From: Actinomycetes bacterium
GTDB taxonomy: Bacteria; Actinomycetota; Acidimicrobiia; Acidimicrobiales; CADCSY01
Length of the DNA stretch: 41,867 nucleotides
Direction of reading: 5' to 3'
Assembly (NCBI GenBank): GCA_025464025.1
Contig: JAODBP010000129.1
Span: 1 to 41,867, forward strand
Below the pieces are notes generated by a model. That model saw only the letters and a list, made by a program, of their open reading frames with translations, was not told the origin of the DNA and made no database searches. This document shows positions 29,248-36,215 of the stretch, in pieces (position 1 is the first letter of the stretch; each line of letters begins with the position of its first letter). The position numbers and the translations under genes are program-made.

Positions 29248-30483
29248 ATGCCGCTGGAGGGACAAGACGGGCGAAGCGGCCAGAACGCCCCGGACCCCTC
29301 GGACATCGACCTCCGGCTGGTCACGCTGGCCACCGCCGGCGACGCTGAGGCGTTCGACGAGCTGTACCGCCGGCACGCACCGGTGGCCCGACGGGTGGCG
29401 TGGTCGGTGCTGCGAGACGACGGCGACGCCGACGACGCGGTCGCCGAGGCGTTCGAGCGCCTGCTGCGGGTGATCCCGGCCGACCGCCTCCACGATCGCC
29501 GAGCGTTCCGCGCCTACCTCCTGGTCACGACCCGGAACTTGGCGTTGGATGCGGCCCGCCGCCGCGGTCGGGGGGACGGCTGGGACGAAGCGCTCGAGGA
29601 CCTCGTGAGCGCCGAGGTGGTCGAGGCCGACGCCGACCAGGAGGAGGAGGTCCTCGTCCGCCGGGCCTTCGCCGGCCTGCCCGAGCGGTGGCGCGCCGTC
29701 CTGTGGCTCACCGAGGTGGAGTCGTTGGCCCACCTGGACGTGGCCGGCCTGCTCGGCATCTCGACCAACGCGGTCGGCCAGTTGGCCGCACGGGCGCGCG
29801 CCGGGCTGCGCGAGTGCTTCCTCCAGGTGCACGTCGACGGTCCGGCGCCCGAGGCGTGTCGCTTCGCCCGCGAGCGGCTGGCGGCCCACGCCGGTGGCGC
29901 GCTCCGCACCGCCGAGGCCGGGGAGGTGGACGAGCACCTGGCCGGGTGTGCCGACTGCCGGGATCGCTTCGCCGAGGTGGTCGACCTGGCCGACACGCTC
30001 CGTCGCGTCGGCGTCCCCATCGGGCTGGTGCTGGGCGTCGGGTCGCTGTCCGGCGGCGCCCTCACTGCGGGCTCGCGCCTCCACCTGTCGCTGATCGCCC
30101 GGCGGGCGGTGCTGGGCGTCGGCGGCGTGGCCGCCGCGGTGGGCCTCGTCCTCGGGGTGGGCGTCGTGACCCGCGACGACCCGAGGCCGGGCGTGATCCC
30201 GTCGCCGGTGGTCGTCGTGACGACCCTCGTCGTGCCGTCGAGCACGTCCTCCCCGACCACGTCGGTCCCGACCACGTCGGCCCCGACGACCGTCCCGCCC
30301 CCACCGGCGACCACGACCACGACGGTGCCGGTCCGCTCGGCCGCCGTGCCGACGACGCGCCGCCCGGTCCCGTCGACCTCGACGACCGCGGCCACCCGTG
30401 GGTCGGATGACGACCGCGGCGACGGTCACCGGTGCGACCGGCCGAGCCGGTACCGCTGCCGGCACGGCTCGGGACCGGGCTGA
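29248..30483 (+). CDS. ECF sigma factor fused to zinc-finger, membrane anti-sigma region
   Basis: 411 aa. Residues 25-95 are sigma region 2 ('DAEAFDELYRRHAPVARRVAW', 'AYLLVTTRNLALDAARRR') and 140-190 region 4 ('LPERWRAVLWLTEVESL', 'AGLLGISTNAVGQLAARAR'). They are followed by a ZAS-type zinc finger, H230-x3-C234-x2-C237, then hydrophobic segments at 256-273 and 286-308 and a roughly 100-residue Thr/Ser/Pro-rich tail ending with two Cys. Anti-sigma factors normally carry the zinc finger and TM on a separate protein. Here both are one chain, as in the ECF groups with C-terminal extensions (such as ECF52/53). Release would need proteolysis or a conformational change. No separate anti-sigma gene is next to it. 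Confidence 0.88.
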   Translation: MPLEGQDGRSGQNAPDPSDIDLRLVTLATAGDAEAFDELYRRHAPVARRVAWSVLRDDGDADDAVAEAFERLLRVIPADRLHDRRAFRAYLLVTTRNLALDAARRRGRGDGWDEALEDLVSAEVVEADADQEEEVLVRRAFAGLPERWRAVLWLTEVESLAHLDVAGLLGISTNAVGQLAARARAGLRECFLQVHVDGPAPEACRFARERLAAHAGGALRTAEAGEVDEHLAGCADCRDRFAEVVDLADTLRRVGVPIGLVLGVGSLSGGALTAGSRLHLSLIARRAVLGVGGVAAAVGLVLGVGVVTRDDPRPGVIPSPVVVVTTLVVPSSTSSPTTSVPTTSAPTTVPPPPATTTTTVPVRSAAVPTTRRPVPSTSTTAATRGSDDDRGDGHRCDRPSRYRCRHGSGPG

Positions 30484-30500
30484 GCGCTCCGGTCAGGTGC

Positions 30501-31403
30501 CTAGGGGACCAGGCGGGCGAGGGCCTCGTCGAGCTCGTTGCCGTCGAAGATCGAGTCGAGGCGGTCGGTGACCGTGCCGTCGGGGGCGGCGAGGAACAGC
30601 GACGGCTCGAAGTCGAGGCCCAGGGCGTCGACGGTCGGCGAGGTCTGCTGGGCCTGGCGGTCGACGTAGACCTCGGCGTGGATGACGGTGAGGCCGGCCT
30701 GCTCGAAGTGGGCCTGGCGCTTCACCAGCAGGTCGAGCACCGGCCCGCAGATGGCGACCTGGCAGTAGGCCGGCGTCGAGACCAGGAGCACGATCGGGTT
30801 GCCGGCGCCGATGGCGTCGTCGAGCGACACCGAGTGGAACGGGCAGGCCGGCGTGGCCGTGCAGATCGGGTTGACGCCCTGGTGGTCCTTCCGGGTCGGC
30901 GTCGGGATCTTCGGGAGCGGGTCGCCCGGGGCGGGGATCGCCGGCAGCTCCGACGCCGCGGCCACGTCGACCGTGGTCTCGACCTGCGTCTTGCCCGCCT
31001 CGGCCACGATCGTCCAGCGCCCCTGCGCATCGAACTTCGTGCGCAGCGGGAAGTAGCCGCGGGGCAGGTCCTGGTCGTGGCGGTCGATCGCCATCGGCGC
31101 CCCGACGGTGCCGTCCGGGCCCCGCAGGCGGACGCTGATCGTGCGGGGGAGGTCGACGTCGAAGCTGCCCTCGCTGTCGGCCAGGGCCAGGGGCAGGCGG
31201 AGGTCGACGCCCACCGGCTGCTTGAGCTGGAACGCCTTGAACAGCACCAGGCCGCCGCTCGACGCCCCGGGCAGCGTGCTGCTGGTCGACGACCCGCTGC
31301 CGGCGTCGTCGCCGCTCTCCTTCTTCGCGCAGGCGGCGAGGAGGACGGTGCCCGTCGCCCCGAGCAGCACCTGGCGGCGGGAGAGGGGCCGGAAGAGGTC
31401 CAC
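30501..31403 (-). CDS. Tat-exported lipoprotein with thioredoxin-like CX4C
   Basis: 300 aa from the GTG at 31403. The N-terminus has a twin-arginine signal 'SRRQVLLG' followed by a lipobox LLAAC (C25), so it is a Tat-dependent lipoprotein. Residues 55-165 form a beta-rich domain ('VDLPRTISVRLRGPDGTV'), and 165-300 resemble a thioredoxin fold: 'NPIVLLVSTPAYCQVAICGP' with CX4C where thioredoxins have CXXC, then 'VIHAEVYVD' and 'FEPSLFLAAPDGTV'. Another Cys pair is in 'NPICTATPACPF'. It could act in disulfide exchange or metal delivery at the cell surface; no known family function is claimed. It is divergent from the molybdenum hydroxylase fusion. Confidence 0.8.
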   Translation of the reverse strand: MDLFRPLSRRQVLLGATGTVLLAACAKKESGDDAGSGSSTSSTLPGASSGGLVLFKAFQLKQPVGVDLRLPLALADSEGSFDVDLPRTISVRLRGPDGTVGAPMAIDRHDQDLPRGYFPLRTKFDAQGRWTIVAEAGKTQVETTVDVAAASELPAIPAPGDPLPKIPTPTRKDHQGVNPICTATPACPFHSVSLDDAIGAGNPIVLLVSTPAYCQVAICGPVLDLLVKRQAHFEQAGLTVIHAEVYVDRQAQQTSPTVDALGLDFEPSLFLAAPDGTVTDRLDSIFDGNELDEALARLVP

Positions 31404-31428
31404 GGCGACCGAACCTATCCTCGCCCCC

Positions 31429-32952
31429 GTGGCAAACCCCATCGCGCTGGAGGTCGACGGCCGCGCCGTCGAGGTCGACGACGACGGCGCTTCGCTGCTG
31501 GAGGTCCTCCGCGACCGGCTCGGCCTGCGGGGCCCGAAGGACGGGTGCAGCCCCCAGGGCCAGTGCGGGTGCTGCACGGTCCTCGTCGACGGCGCCCCGC
31601 GCGTGGCCTGCGTGACGCCCGTGCGGCGGGTGGCCGGCCGTCGGATCACCACCGTCGACGGCTTGCCGGGCGACGTGCGCGACCGGTGGGCCGACGCCTT
31701 CGTGGCCACCGGCGGCTCCCAGTGCGGGTTCTGCACGCCGGGCATCGTGTGCCGCCTCGCCGGCGGTGCGCCGGTCGGCCGCGACGCCGTCGACAAGGCC
31801 CTCGCCGCCCACCTGTGCCGTTGCACCGGGTGGCAGACGATCGTTGAGGCGGTCGAGCACGCCGGCACGCCCGGCCCGGCTCGTGACCTCGACGCCGCCG
31901 GCCGGCGGGCCACCATCGAGGGCGGTGTGTCGCAGCGGGTCGGCCCCGAGGTGGTGCTCGGCGGGGGTGGCTTCGCCGACGACACCGCGCCGGACGACGC
32001 GCTGGTGGCCGTGCCGGACGGCACGGGCGGTTGGGGCGTGGGCGAGACGCTGGCCGAGGCCCGGGCCGCGGCCGGGAAGGTCCAGGGTCGGCGCACCACG
32101 GCGCCGTCGACCCGCCCGATCGAGGTCCCGGCCGGCGACTGGGTGCTCACGCTGCGGACCGGCTGGGTCGAGCCCGCCTACCTGGAGACCGACGCCTCCT
32201 GGTGCGCGCCGGGCGGCGAGCCGGCCAGCCCGCTGGGCAACGGCGGCGCCTTCGGCGGCAAGGCCAACTCGATCGCCCCGGCCGTCGCCCGCCGGCTGGC
32301 CGACGAGCACGGTCGCCCGGTGCGGGTGTTGCTGTCCCGGGAGGACACGGTCCGCCTCGGACCGAAGCGGGCGCCGCTCGCCGCCGGCCTGCGGGCCGAC
32401 GGCACCGGCGAGGTCGTCGTGGCCCGGACCCCGGGCATCGCCGATGCCATCCGCTCGGCTGCTCCCGGCCTCGTCGTCACCGAGGTCGACGTGCCCGGAC
32501 CGCCGACGTCGATCGACCTCCGCGCCGCGGGTTGGGCCGAGGCCGCCGTCCTGCGGGCCGGCCTGGCCGGCGACCCGACGGTCACGATCACGTCGCCGGC
32601 CGGGGCCACGGCGACGGCGACCGTCGGCGAGTCGATCCGGATCACGGTGTCGTGCGGCGAGCCGCTCGACGAGGTCGTGCTCCGCTCGTACTGCATCGGT
32701 GCCGCCCACATGGCGCTGGGCTGGGTCACCAGCGAGGGGCTCTACGTCGACGAGGGGGGCGAGGTCCACGACCTCACGATCCGCTCGTTCGGCATCGTCC
32801 GCCCCTCGGCCATGCCCCACGTCGAGGTCGAGGTCGTCCCGAGCGACGGCCCGCCCGTCAACGGCTCCGACGCCGTCTTCGCCGCGGTGGCGGCGGCGGT
32901 GTGGATCGGGCAGGGTTGCCGGCAGGACTGGCCGACAGGAGCAACGTCATGA
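31429..32952 (+). CDS. Compact fusion of [2Fe-2S] protein and partial molybdenum hydroxylase
   Basis: 507 aa from the GTG at 31429. Residues 1-155 are a xanthine-dehydrogenase-type [2Fe-2S] subunit with both clusters: 'GCSPQGQCGCCTVLVDG' and 'GGSQCGFCTPGIV' with 'HLCRCTGWQTIVEA'. Residues 160-330 match parts of the molybdopterin subunit: 'GWVEPAYLETDASW', 'GNGGAFGGKANSIAPAVARR', 'PVRVLLSREDTVRLGPKRAP'. The rest has weak similarity. Normal hydroxylases have a Mo subunit of over 700 aa plus an FAD subunit, so here the FAD domain and most Mo-binding segments, including the segment carrying the catalytic Glu, are absent. It could be a new short class or a domain repurposed for regulation. RidA follows with an ATGA overlap. 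Confidence 0.8.
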   Translation: MANPIALEVDGRAVEVDDDGASLLEVLRDRLGLRGPKDGCSPQGQCGCCTVLVDGAPRVACVTPVRRVAGRRITTVDGLPGDVRDRWADAFVATGGSQCGFCTPGIVCRLAGGAPVGRDAVDKALAAHLCRCTGWQTIVEAVEHAGTPGPARDLDAAGRRATIEGGVSQRVGPEVVLGGGGFADDTAPDDALVAVPDGTGGWGVGETLAEARAAAGKVQGRRTTAPSTRPIEVPAGDWVLTLRTGWVEPAYLETDASWCAPGGEPASPLGNGGAFGGKANSIAPAVARRLADEHGRPVRVLLSREDTVRLGPKRAPLAAGLRADGTGEVVVARTPGIADAIRSAAPGLVVTEVDVPGPPTSIDLRAAGWAEAAVLRAGLAGDPTVTITSPAGATATATVGESIRITVSCGEPLDEVVLRSYCIGAAHMALGWVTSEGLYVDEGGEVHDLTIRSFGIVRPSAMPHVEVEVVPSDGPPVNGSDAVFAAVAAAVWIGQGCRQDWPTGATS

Positions 32953-33293
32953 GCACACCGGTGGGGCCGTACACGCCGATCGTCAAGGCCGGGGAGTGGC
33001 TGGTCGTGTCGGGCCAGCTCGGCCTGCTCGACGGCCAGCTCGCCAGCGGCACCGCCGAGCAGTGCCGCCAGGCCCTCGCCAACCTGGCCGGGCTGCTCGA
33101 GGGGGAGGGGGCGTCGCTGGCCGACGTGGTCAAGACCACCGTCTTCCTCCGCCACATGGACGACTACGACGCCATGAACGAGGTCTACGTCGCCGCGTTC
33201 GGCGACCATCGCCCGGCCCGCTCGGCCATCGCGGTCGCCGGCTTGCCCCGGGGCGCCCTGGTCGAGGTCGAGGCATGGGCGCGGGTAGCTTGA
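32949..33293 (+). CDS. ridA: RidA-family (YjgF) enamine/imine deaminase
   Basis: 114 aa. The ATG overlaps the preceding stop (ATGA) and has a GGAG Shine-Dalgarno upstream. The family features are 'GPYTPIVKAGEWLVVSGQLGL', 'ALANLAGLLEGEGASLADVVKTTVFL', 'MNEVYVAAFGDHRPARSAIAVAGLPRGALVEVEAWA', with the conserved Arg in 'ARSAIAV' at the site that binds the carboxylate and the Glu near the end. RidA trimers hydrolyse reactive 2-aminoacrylate. Coupling to a molybdenum-hydroxylase-like gene hints at a partner role in N-heterocycle or purine catabolism, which is inference. Confidence 0.92.
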   Translation: MSTPVGPYTPIVKAGEWLVVSGQLGLLDGQLASGTAEQCRQALANLAGLLEGEGASLADVVKTTVFLRHMDDYDAMNEVYVAAFGDHRPARSAIAVAGLPRGALVEVEAWARVA

Positions 33294-33297
33294 CGCC

Positions 33298-33453
33298 GTG
33301 CTCGGAGCGATCATCCTCGCCATCGCGTTCGTGGTCTTCGTGCCCGTGTTCCTCATGAGCATGGGTGCCATCGCCGCCCTGCTCGGCACCTTCCTCAAGG
33401 ACGACGCCGAGGTCCGCCACGAAGGCTCCGAGCTCATCGCCCTGAACAAGTAG
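33298..33453 (+). CDS. 51-aa single-helix membrane protein
   Basis: GTG start 4 bp after the RidA stop. The protein begins 'MLGAIILAIAFVVFVPVFLM' as one long transmembrane helix extending through 'GAIAALLGTFL' (up to about residue 34), then a charged tail 'KDDAEVRHEGSELIALNK'. Codon third positions are G/C-rich as in true genes. Short proteins with a 'LLxxxxKDDxxxRHEGSELLxLN' tail occur widely in Actinomycetota as conserved hypotheticals; I know of no function. It probably shares the transcript with ridA. Confidence 0.7.
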   Translation: MLGAIILAIAFVVFVPVFLMSMGAIAALLGTFLKDDAEVRHEGSELIALNK

Positions 33454-34042
33454 CGGTTGTCGGCAGCGCCTGCGGCGCCACCGAGATCGCTTCGCGTGCG
33501 GCGGCCGGGCCGCGAGATCGAGCCTTCGGCCGCCTGACCCGGCCCCGCCCCGGCGGACGCCGCTGGCCGCTTCGTCGGCTCCACGGTGGTCCGCGTCGCC
33601 GTCCGCTTCGGGGCGGGACCAGGCCAGTCGGCCTCTCGGCGCTGATTCCCCTTCGGCGATCGCGCGCCGTAGCTCCGCGCGCGCTTCAACGCGTCTGAGT
33701 CGGCCTCGATGGCCGGTTCAGGCGCAGCTGCGTCGCGAGCCCCGGTGTCGGAGGTCGACGAGGTGGGGGGTGGCGCCGTTACGGGAGAGGCCCCGCTTGC
33801 GGGGAGGGTGCCCGTCACGGTGACAGGACCCGCAGCCGGGGGCGAACAGAAGAGGGTCCCGCGCCGAAAACCAACTCGGTCCCCGCCTTGGCTCCAGGGG
33901 GACGGAGCGGCGGGGACCGTAGTGGTGTGACCAGTGCTGCACTGGGTCCAGGGGGGACTGGGCCTCCCCCCATCATGCGCCTTGCGGGTGGTGCATGTCC
34001 ATGGTCAATCTGGGCCGTGACAACCCCCGGAAAGGGGGGTTG
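33454..34042. other. 589-bp hairpin-rich intergenic region; candidate structured RNA or repeat
   Basis: No convincing gene is seen on either strand. An imperfect inverted pair of about 20 bp (GGCCCCGCCCCGGCGGACG near 33541-33561 against the inverse of 33598-33620) occupies the first half. The second half has a chain of short stems: CCCCGC-TT-GCGGGG near 33797, GTCAC-G-GTGAC near 33815, GGACCC to GGGTCC near 33824/33854, a strong stem at 33877-33919, CCAGTGC-T-GCACTGG at 33931-33945 and GGGGGGA to TCCCCCC at 33951-33971. A-rich single strands (GAACAGAAGA, GAAAACCAAC) lie between them, as in structured RNAs. I tested for tmRNA, RNase P RNA and SRP RNA signatures by eye and found none. Confidence 0.45.
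33877..33919. other. Very stable stem-loop inside the intergenic region
   Basis: CGGTCCCCGCC (33877-33887) pairs exactly with GGCGGGGACCG (33909-33919). Inside, GCTCC (33891-33895) pairs with GGAGC (33904-33908) after a 3-nt TTG bulge, closing an AGGGGGAC loop: 16 bp in total. There is no T-run next to it, so it is less like a terminator than a structural RNA helix. Confidence 0.6.
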
Positions 34043-34045
34043 TCA
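34018..34045 (-). terminator. Perfect hairpin overlapping the GlnR-like gene stop
   Basis: TGACAACCCCC (34018-34028) and GGGGGTTGTCA (34035-34045) form an 11-bp perfect stem with a GGAAAG loop. The right arm includes the stop codon of the minus-strand regulator gene (34043-34045). It is well placed to end the glnA-regulator transcript. Confidence 0.75.
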
Positions 34046-34723
34046 GAAGGACCAGCGGGTCTCGCCGAACCGGTAGCCCACCGAGCGGACGGTGGAGATG
34101 AGGTTGGCGTGCTCCTCGCCCAGCTTGGCCCGGAGGCGCCGGACGTGGACGTCGACCGTGCGGGCGCCGCCGTAGTAGTCATAGCCCCAGACCCGGCTCA
34201 GCAGGGTCTCGCGGGTGAAGACCTTGCCCGGGTGCGAGGCCAGGAACTTGAGCAGCTCGTACTCCATGTAGGTGAGGTCGAGCGGCTTGCCGGCCACGGC
34301 GGCCTGGTAGGTCTCGAGGTTCAGCACCAGGGCGCCGTACTCGATGAGCTCGGGGCGGGTGCCCCGGCCGGTGCGCCAGAACAGGTGCTTGAGCCGGGCC
34401 TCGAGCTCGGTCTGGCGCACCGGCGCCAGGCAGAAGTCGTCGAAGAGGTCGTCGCGCAGCTCGAGGTCGCCGAGCTGGGCGCCGCCGACGAGCAGCAGGA
34501 CCGGCTCCATCGGGATGTCTCGCTTGCGGAGGGCCCGGCACAGGGCGAAGGCGCCCTCGGCGTCCACGTCGGCGCAGATCAGGGCACCGGCCCAACCGTC
34601 CTCCGGCTCGAGCCGGGCCGCGGCCTCGGCCGAGGACGCCGCCTTCCACGGGAAGCCGCCCATGTCGAGGGCCTGGGCGACCTCCGGAGGTGCGGGGTCG
34701 GGGAAGAGGAGGAGGGGCTCCAT
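34043..34723 (-). CDS. glnR: GlnR-like winged-helix regulator with degenerate receiver
   Basis: 226 aa, ATG start with AGGGAG upstream. The C-terminal half is an OmpR-type winged helix ('LDLTYMEYELLKFLASHPGKVFTRETLL' in two stretches, 'YYGGARTVDVHVRRLRAKLG', 'STVRSVGYRFGE'). The 'LIEYGALVLNLETYQA.V.GKPLDLTYMEYELLKFL' pattern is that of actinobacterial GlnR. The receiver is degenerate: the acidic pocket is incomplete and the invariant Lys position reads 'FCLAPVRQTEL' (Ala), so it should not depend on kinase phosphorylation, as in GlnR, which senses nitrogen state otherwise. It is 13 bp downstream of glnA on the same strand. Confidence 0.78.
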   Translation of the reverse strand: MEPLLLFPDPAPPEVAQALDMGGFPWKAASSAEAAARLEPEDGWAGALICADVDAEGAFALCRALRKRDIPMEPVLLLVGGAQLGDLELRDDLFDDFCLAPVRQTELEARLKHLFWRTGRGTRPELIEYGALVLNLETYQAAVAGKPLDLTYMEYELLKFLASHPGKVFTRETLLSRVWGYDYYGGARTVDVHVRRLRAKLGEEHANLISTVRSVGYRFGETRWSF

Positions 34724-34736
34724 CGGGACGTACTCC

Positions 34737-36071
34737 CTACAGCCTCGGCAGGTAGCGGTCCAGCTCGAACTGGCTCACCTGCGTCTTGTACTCGGCCCAC
34801 TCCTGGCGCTTGTTGCGGATGAAGAAGCCGAAGACGTGCTCGCCGAGGGCTTCACGGACGAGGTCCGAGGTCTCCATCAGGTCGACCGCGTCGTTCAGGT
34901 TGCCGGGCAGGGAGCGGATGCCCTGCGCCGCCAGCTCCTCGGTCGACTTGGCGTGGAGGTTGCCCTTCCCCTCCTCGGGCAGCTCGTAGCCCTCCTCGAT
35001 GCCGCGGAGGCCGGCGGAGAGGACGCACGAGTAGGCGAGGTAGGGGTTGCAGGCCGGGTCGGGCGCCCGGTACTCGATGCGGGTCGACTCGGCCCGGTTG
35101 CGCTTCGAGTGCGGCACGTTGACGATCACCGAGGCGTTGTTGCGGGCCCAGGCCACGTGCACCGGCGCCTCGTAGCCGGGCACCAGGCGCTTGTAGGAGT
35201 TCACCCACTGGTTGGTGACGGCGGTGATCTCGGGGGCGTGGCGCAGGAGGCCGGCGATGAAGCCCTTGGCCACCTTCGACAGGCCGTGCTCGTCGCCCGG
35301 GTCGTGGAAGGCGTTGGTCTCGCCCTCGAAGAGCGAGAAGTGGGTGTGCATGCCCGAGCCCTGCACGCCGGCGATGGGCTTCGGCATGAACGTGGCGTAC
35401 ACGCCGGCGTCCTGGGCGATCTCCTTCACCACCAGGCGGGTGGTCATCACCGTGTCGGCCATGGTGAGGGCGTCGGTGTGGCGCAGGTCGATCTCGTGCT
35501 GGCTCGGCGCGTCCTCGTGCTGGGAGTACTCGACGGGGATGCCCATCTCCTCGAGGGTGAGGACGGTGCGGCGGCGCAGGTCGGTGGTGAGGTCGGCCAC
35601 GGTGAGCTCGAAGTACGAGCCCCGGTCGAGCGTCTCCGGCGGGTGCGAGGCGTCGTCGTCGCCGAAGTAGAACCACTCGATCTCGGGGGCGGCGTAGAAG
35701 GTGAAGCCCTTCTCGCGGGCCCGGTCGAGCGTGCGGCGCAGGACGTTGCGGGGATCGCCGGCGAACGGCGTGCCGTCGAGGCTGAGGATGTCGCACACGA
35801 CCCGGGCCACCGGATCGTCGTTGCCCTGGTGCGGGAGGATCTGGAAGGTGCGGGGATCCGGCTTGGCCAGGACGTCGCTCTCCTGCACCCGGCTGAACCC
35901 GTCGATCGCCGACCCGTCGAAGGTCATGCCCTCCTCGAGGGCGTTCTCGAGCTCGGCCGGGGTGATGGCGAAGGCCTTGGGCACGCCCAGCACATCGGTG
36001 AACCAGAGCTGGATGAAGCGGATGCCCCGCTCCTCCACGGTTCGCAGCACGTAGTCCTGTTGCCGTTCCAC
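34737..36071 (-). CDS. glnA: Glutamine synthetase type I (GSI-alpha length)
   Basis: 444 aa from the GTG at 36071. Glutamine synthetase makes Gln from Glu, ATP and ammonia in the cytoplasm. Seen: 'LGVPKAFAITPAELENAL', 'FDGSAIDGFSRVQESD', the metal motif 'AAPEIEWFYF', 'DAPSQHEIDLRHTDALTMADTVM', 'GSGMHTHFSLFEG', and 'RAESTRIEYRAPDPACNPYLA'. At 444 aa it lacks the 25-residue insertion and the NLYDLP-like adenylylation site of GSI-beta, so it should be controlled by feedback and transcription. It is co-directional with the GlnR-like gene, and divergent from a GSII gene with a GlnR-like box between them. Confidence 0.93.
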   Translation of the reverse strand: MERQQDYVLRTVEERGIRFIQLWFTDVLGVPKAFAITPAELENALEEGMTFDGSAIDGFSRVQESDVLAKPDPRTFQILPHQGNDDPVARVVCDILSLDGTPFAGDPRNVLRRTLDRAREKGFTFYAAPEIEWFYFGDDDASHPPETLDRGSYFELTVADLTTDLRRRTVLTLEEMGIPVEYSQHEDAPSQHEIDLRHTDALTMADTVMTTRLVVKEIAQDAGVYATFMPKPIAGVQGSGMHTHFSLFEGETNAFHDPGDEHGLSKVAKGFIAGLLRHAPEITAVTNQWVNSYKRLVPGYEAPVHVAWARNNASVIVNVPHSKRNRAESTRIEYRAPDPACNPYLAYSCVLSAGLRGIEEGYELPEEGKGNLHAKSTEELAAQGIRSLPGNLNDAVDLMETSDLVREALGEHVFGFFIRNKRQEWAEYKTQVSQFELDRYLPRL

Positions 36072-36133
36072 CCCGGCATCATCGCACCCGACGCGCGCAC
36101 CTCATGCCGGTGCGTCGTCCAGTTCATGGGCCG

Positions 36134-36149
36134 TTCACATTCGTGAAAA
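36134..36149. promoter_or_regulatory. GlnR-like binding box between glnA and GSII
   Basis: TTCAC-ATTCGT-GAAAA (36134-36149) fits the actinobacterial GlnR half-site pair gTnAC-n6-GaAAc in eight of ten defined positions, and a second GGAAAC (36155-36160) follows. It lies 67-82 bp before the GSII start and 63 bp from the glnA start, so it could serve both genes. Confidence 0.5.
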
Positions 36150-36215
36150 GGCGGGGAAACGGCGTCCTCGGTAGCGTGCCCTTCGACAGCCATCCCCATC
36201 GAGGAGCCCAAGCCC

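Noticed and set aside
33718..33942. Minus-strand 74-codon frame in the hairpin-rich intergenic region
   Set aside because: Arg/Ser/Pro/Cys-rich sequence with mixed third-position bases and no homologous feel; the stem-loops explain the region better.
33765..33975. tmRNA, RNase P RNA or SRP RNA
   Set aside because: The GAGGAAAGUC core and ACAGAA-NYGGCUUA of RNase P, the tRNA-like ends of tmRNA and the GGAAG/AGCA tip of SRP RNA were looked for and not found on either strand.
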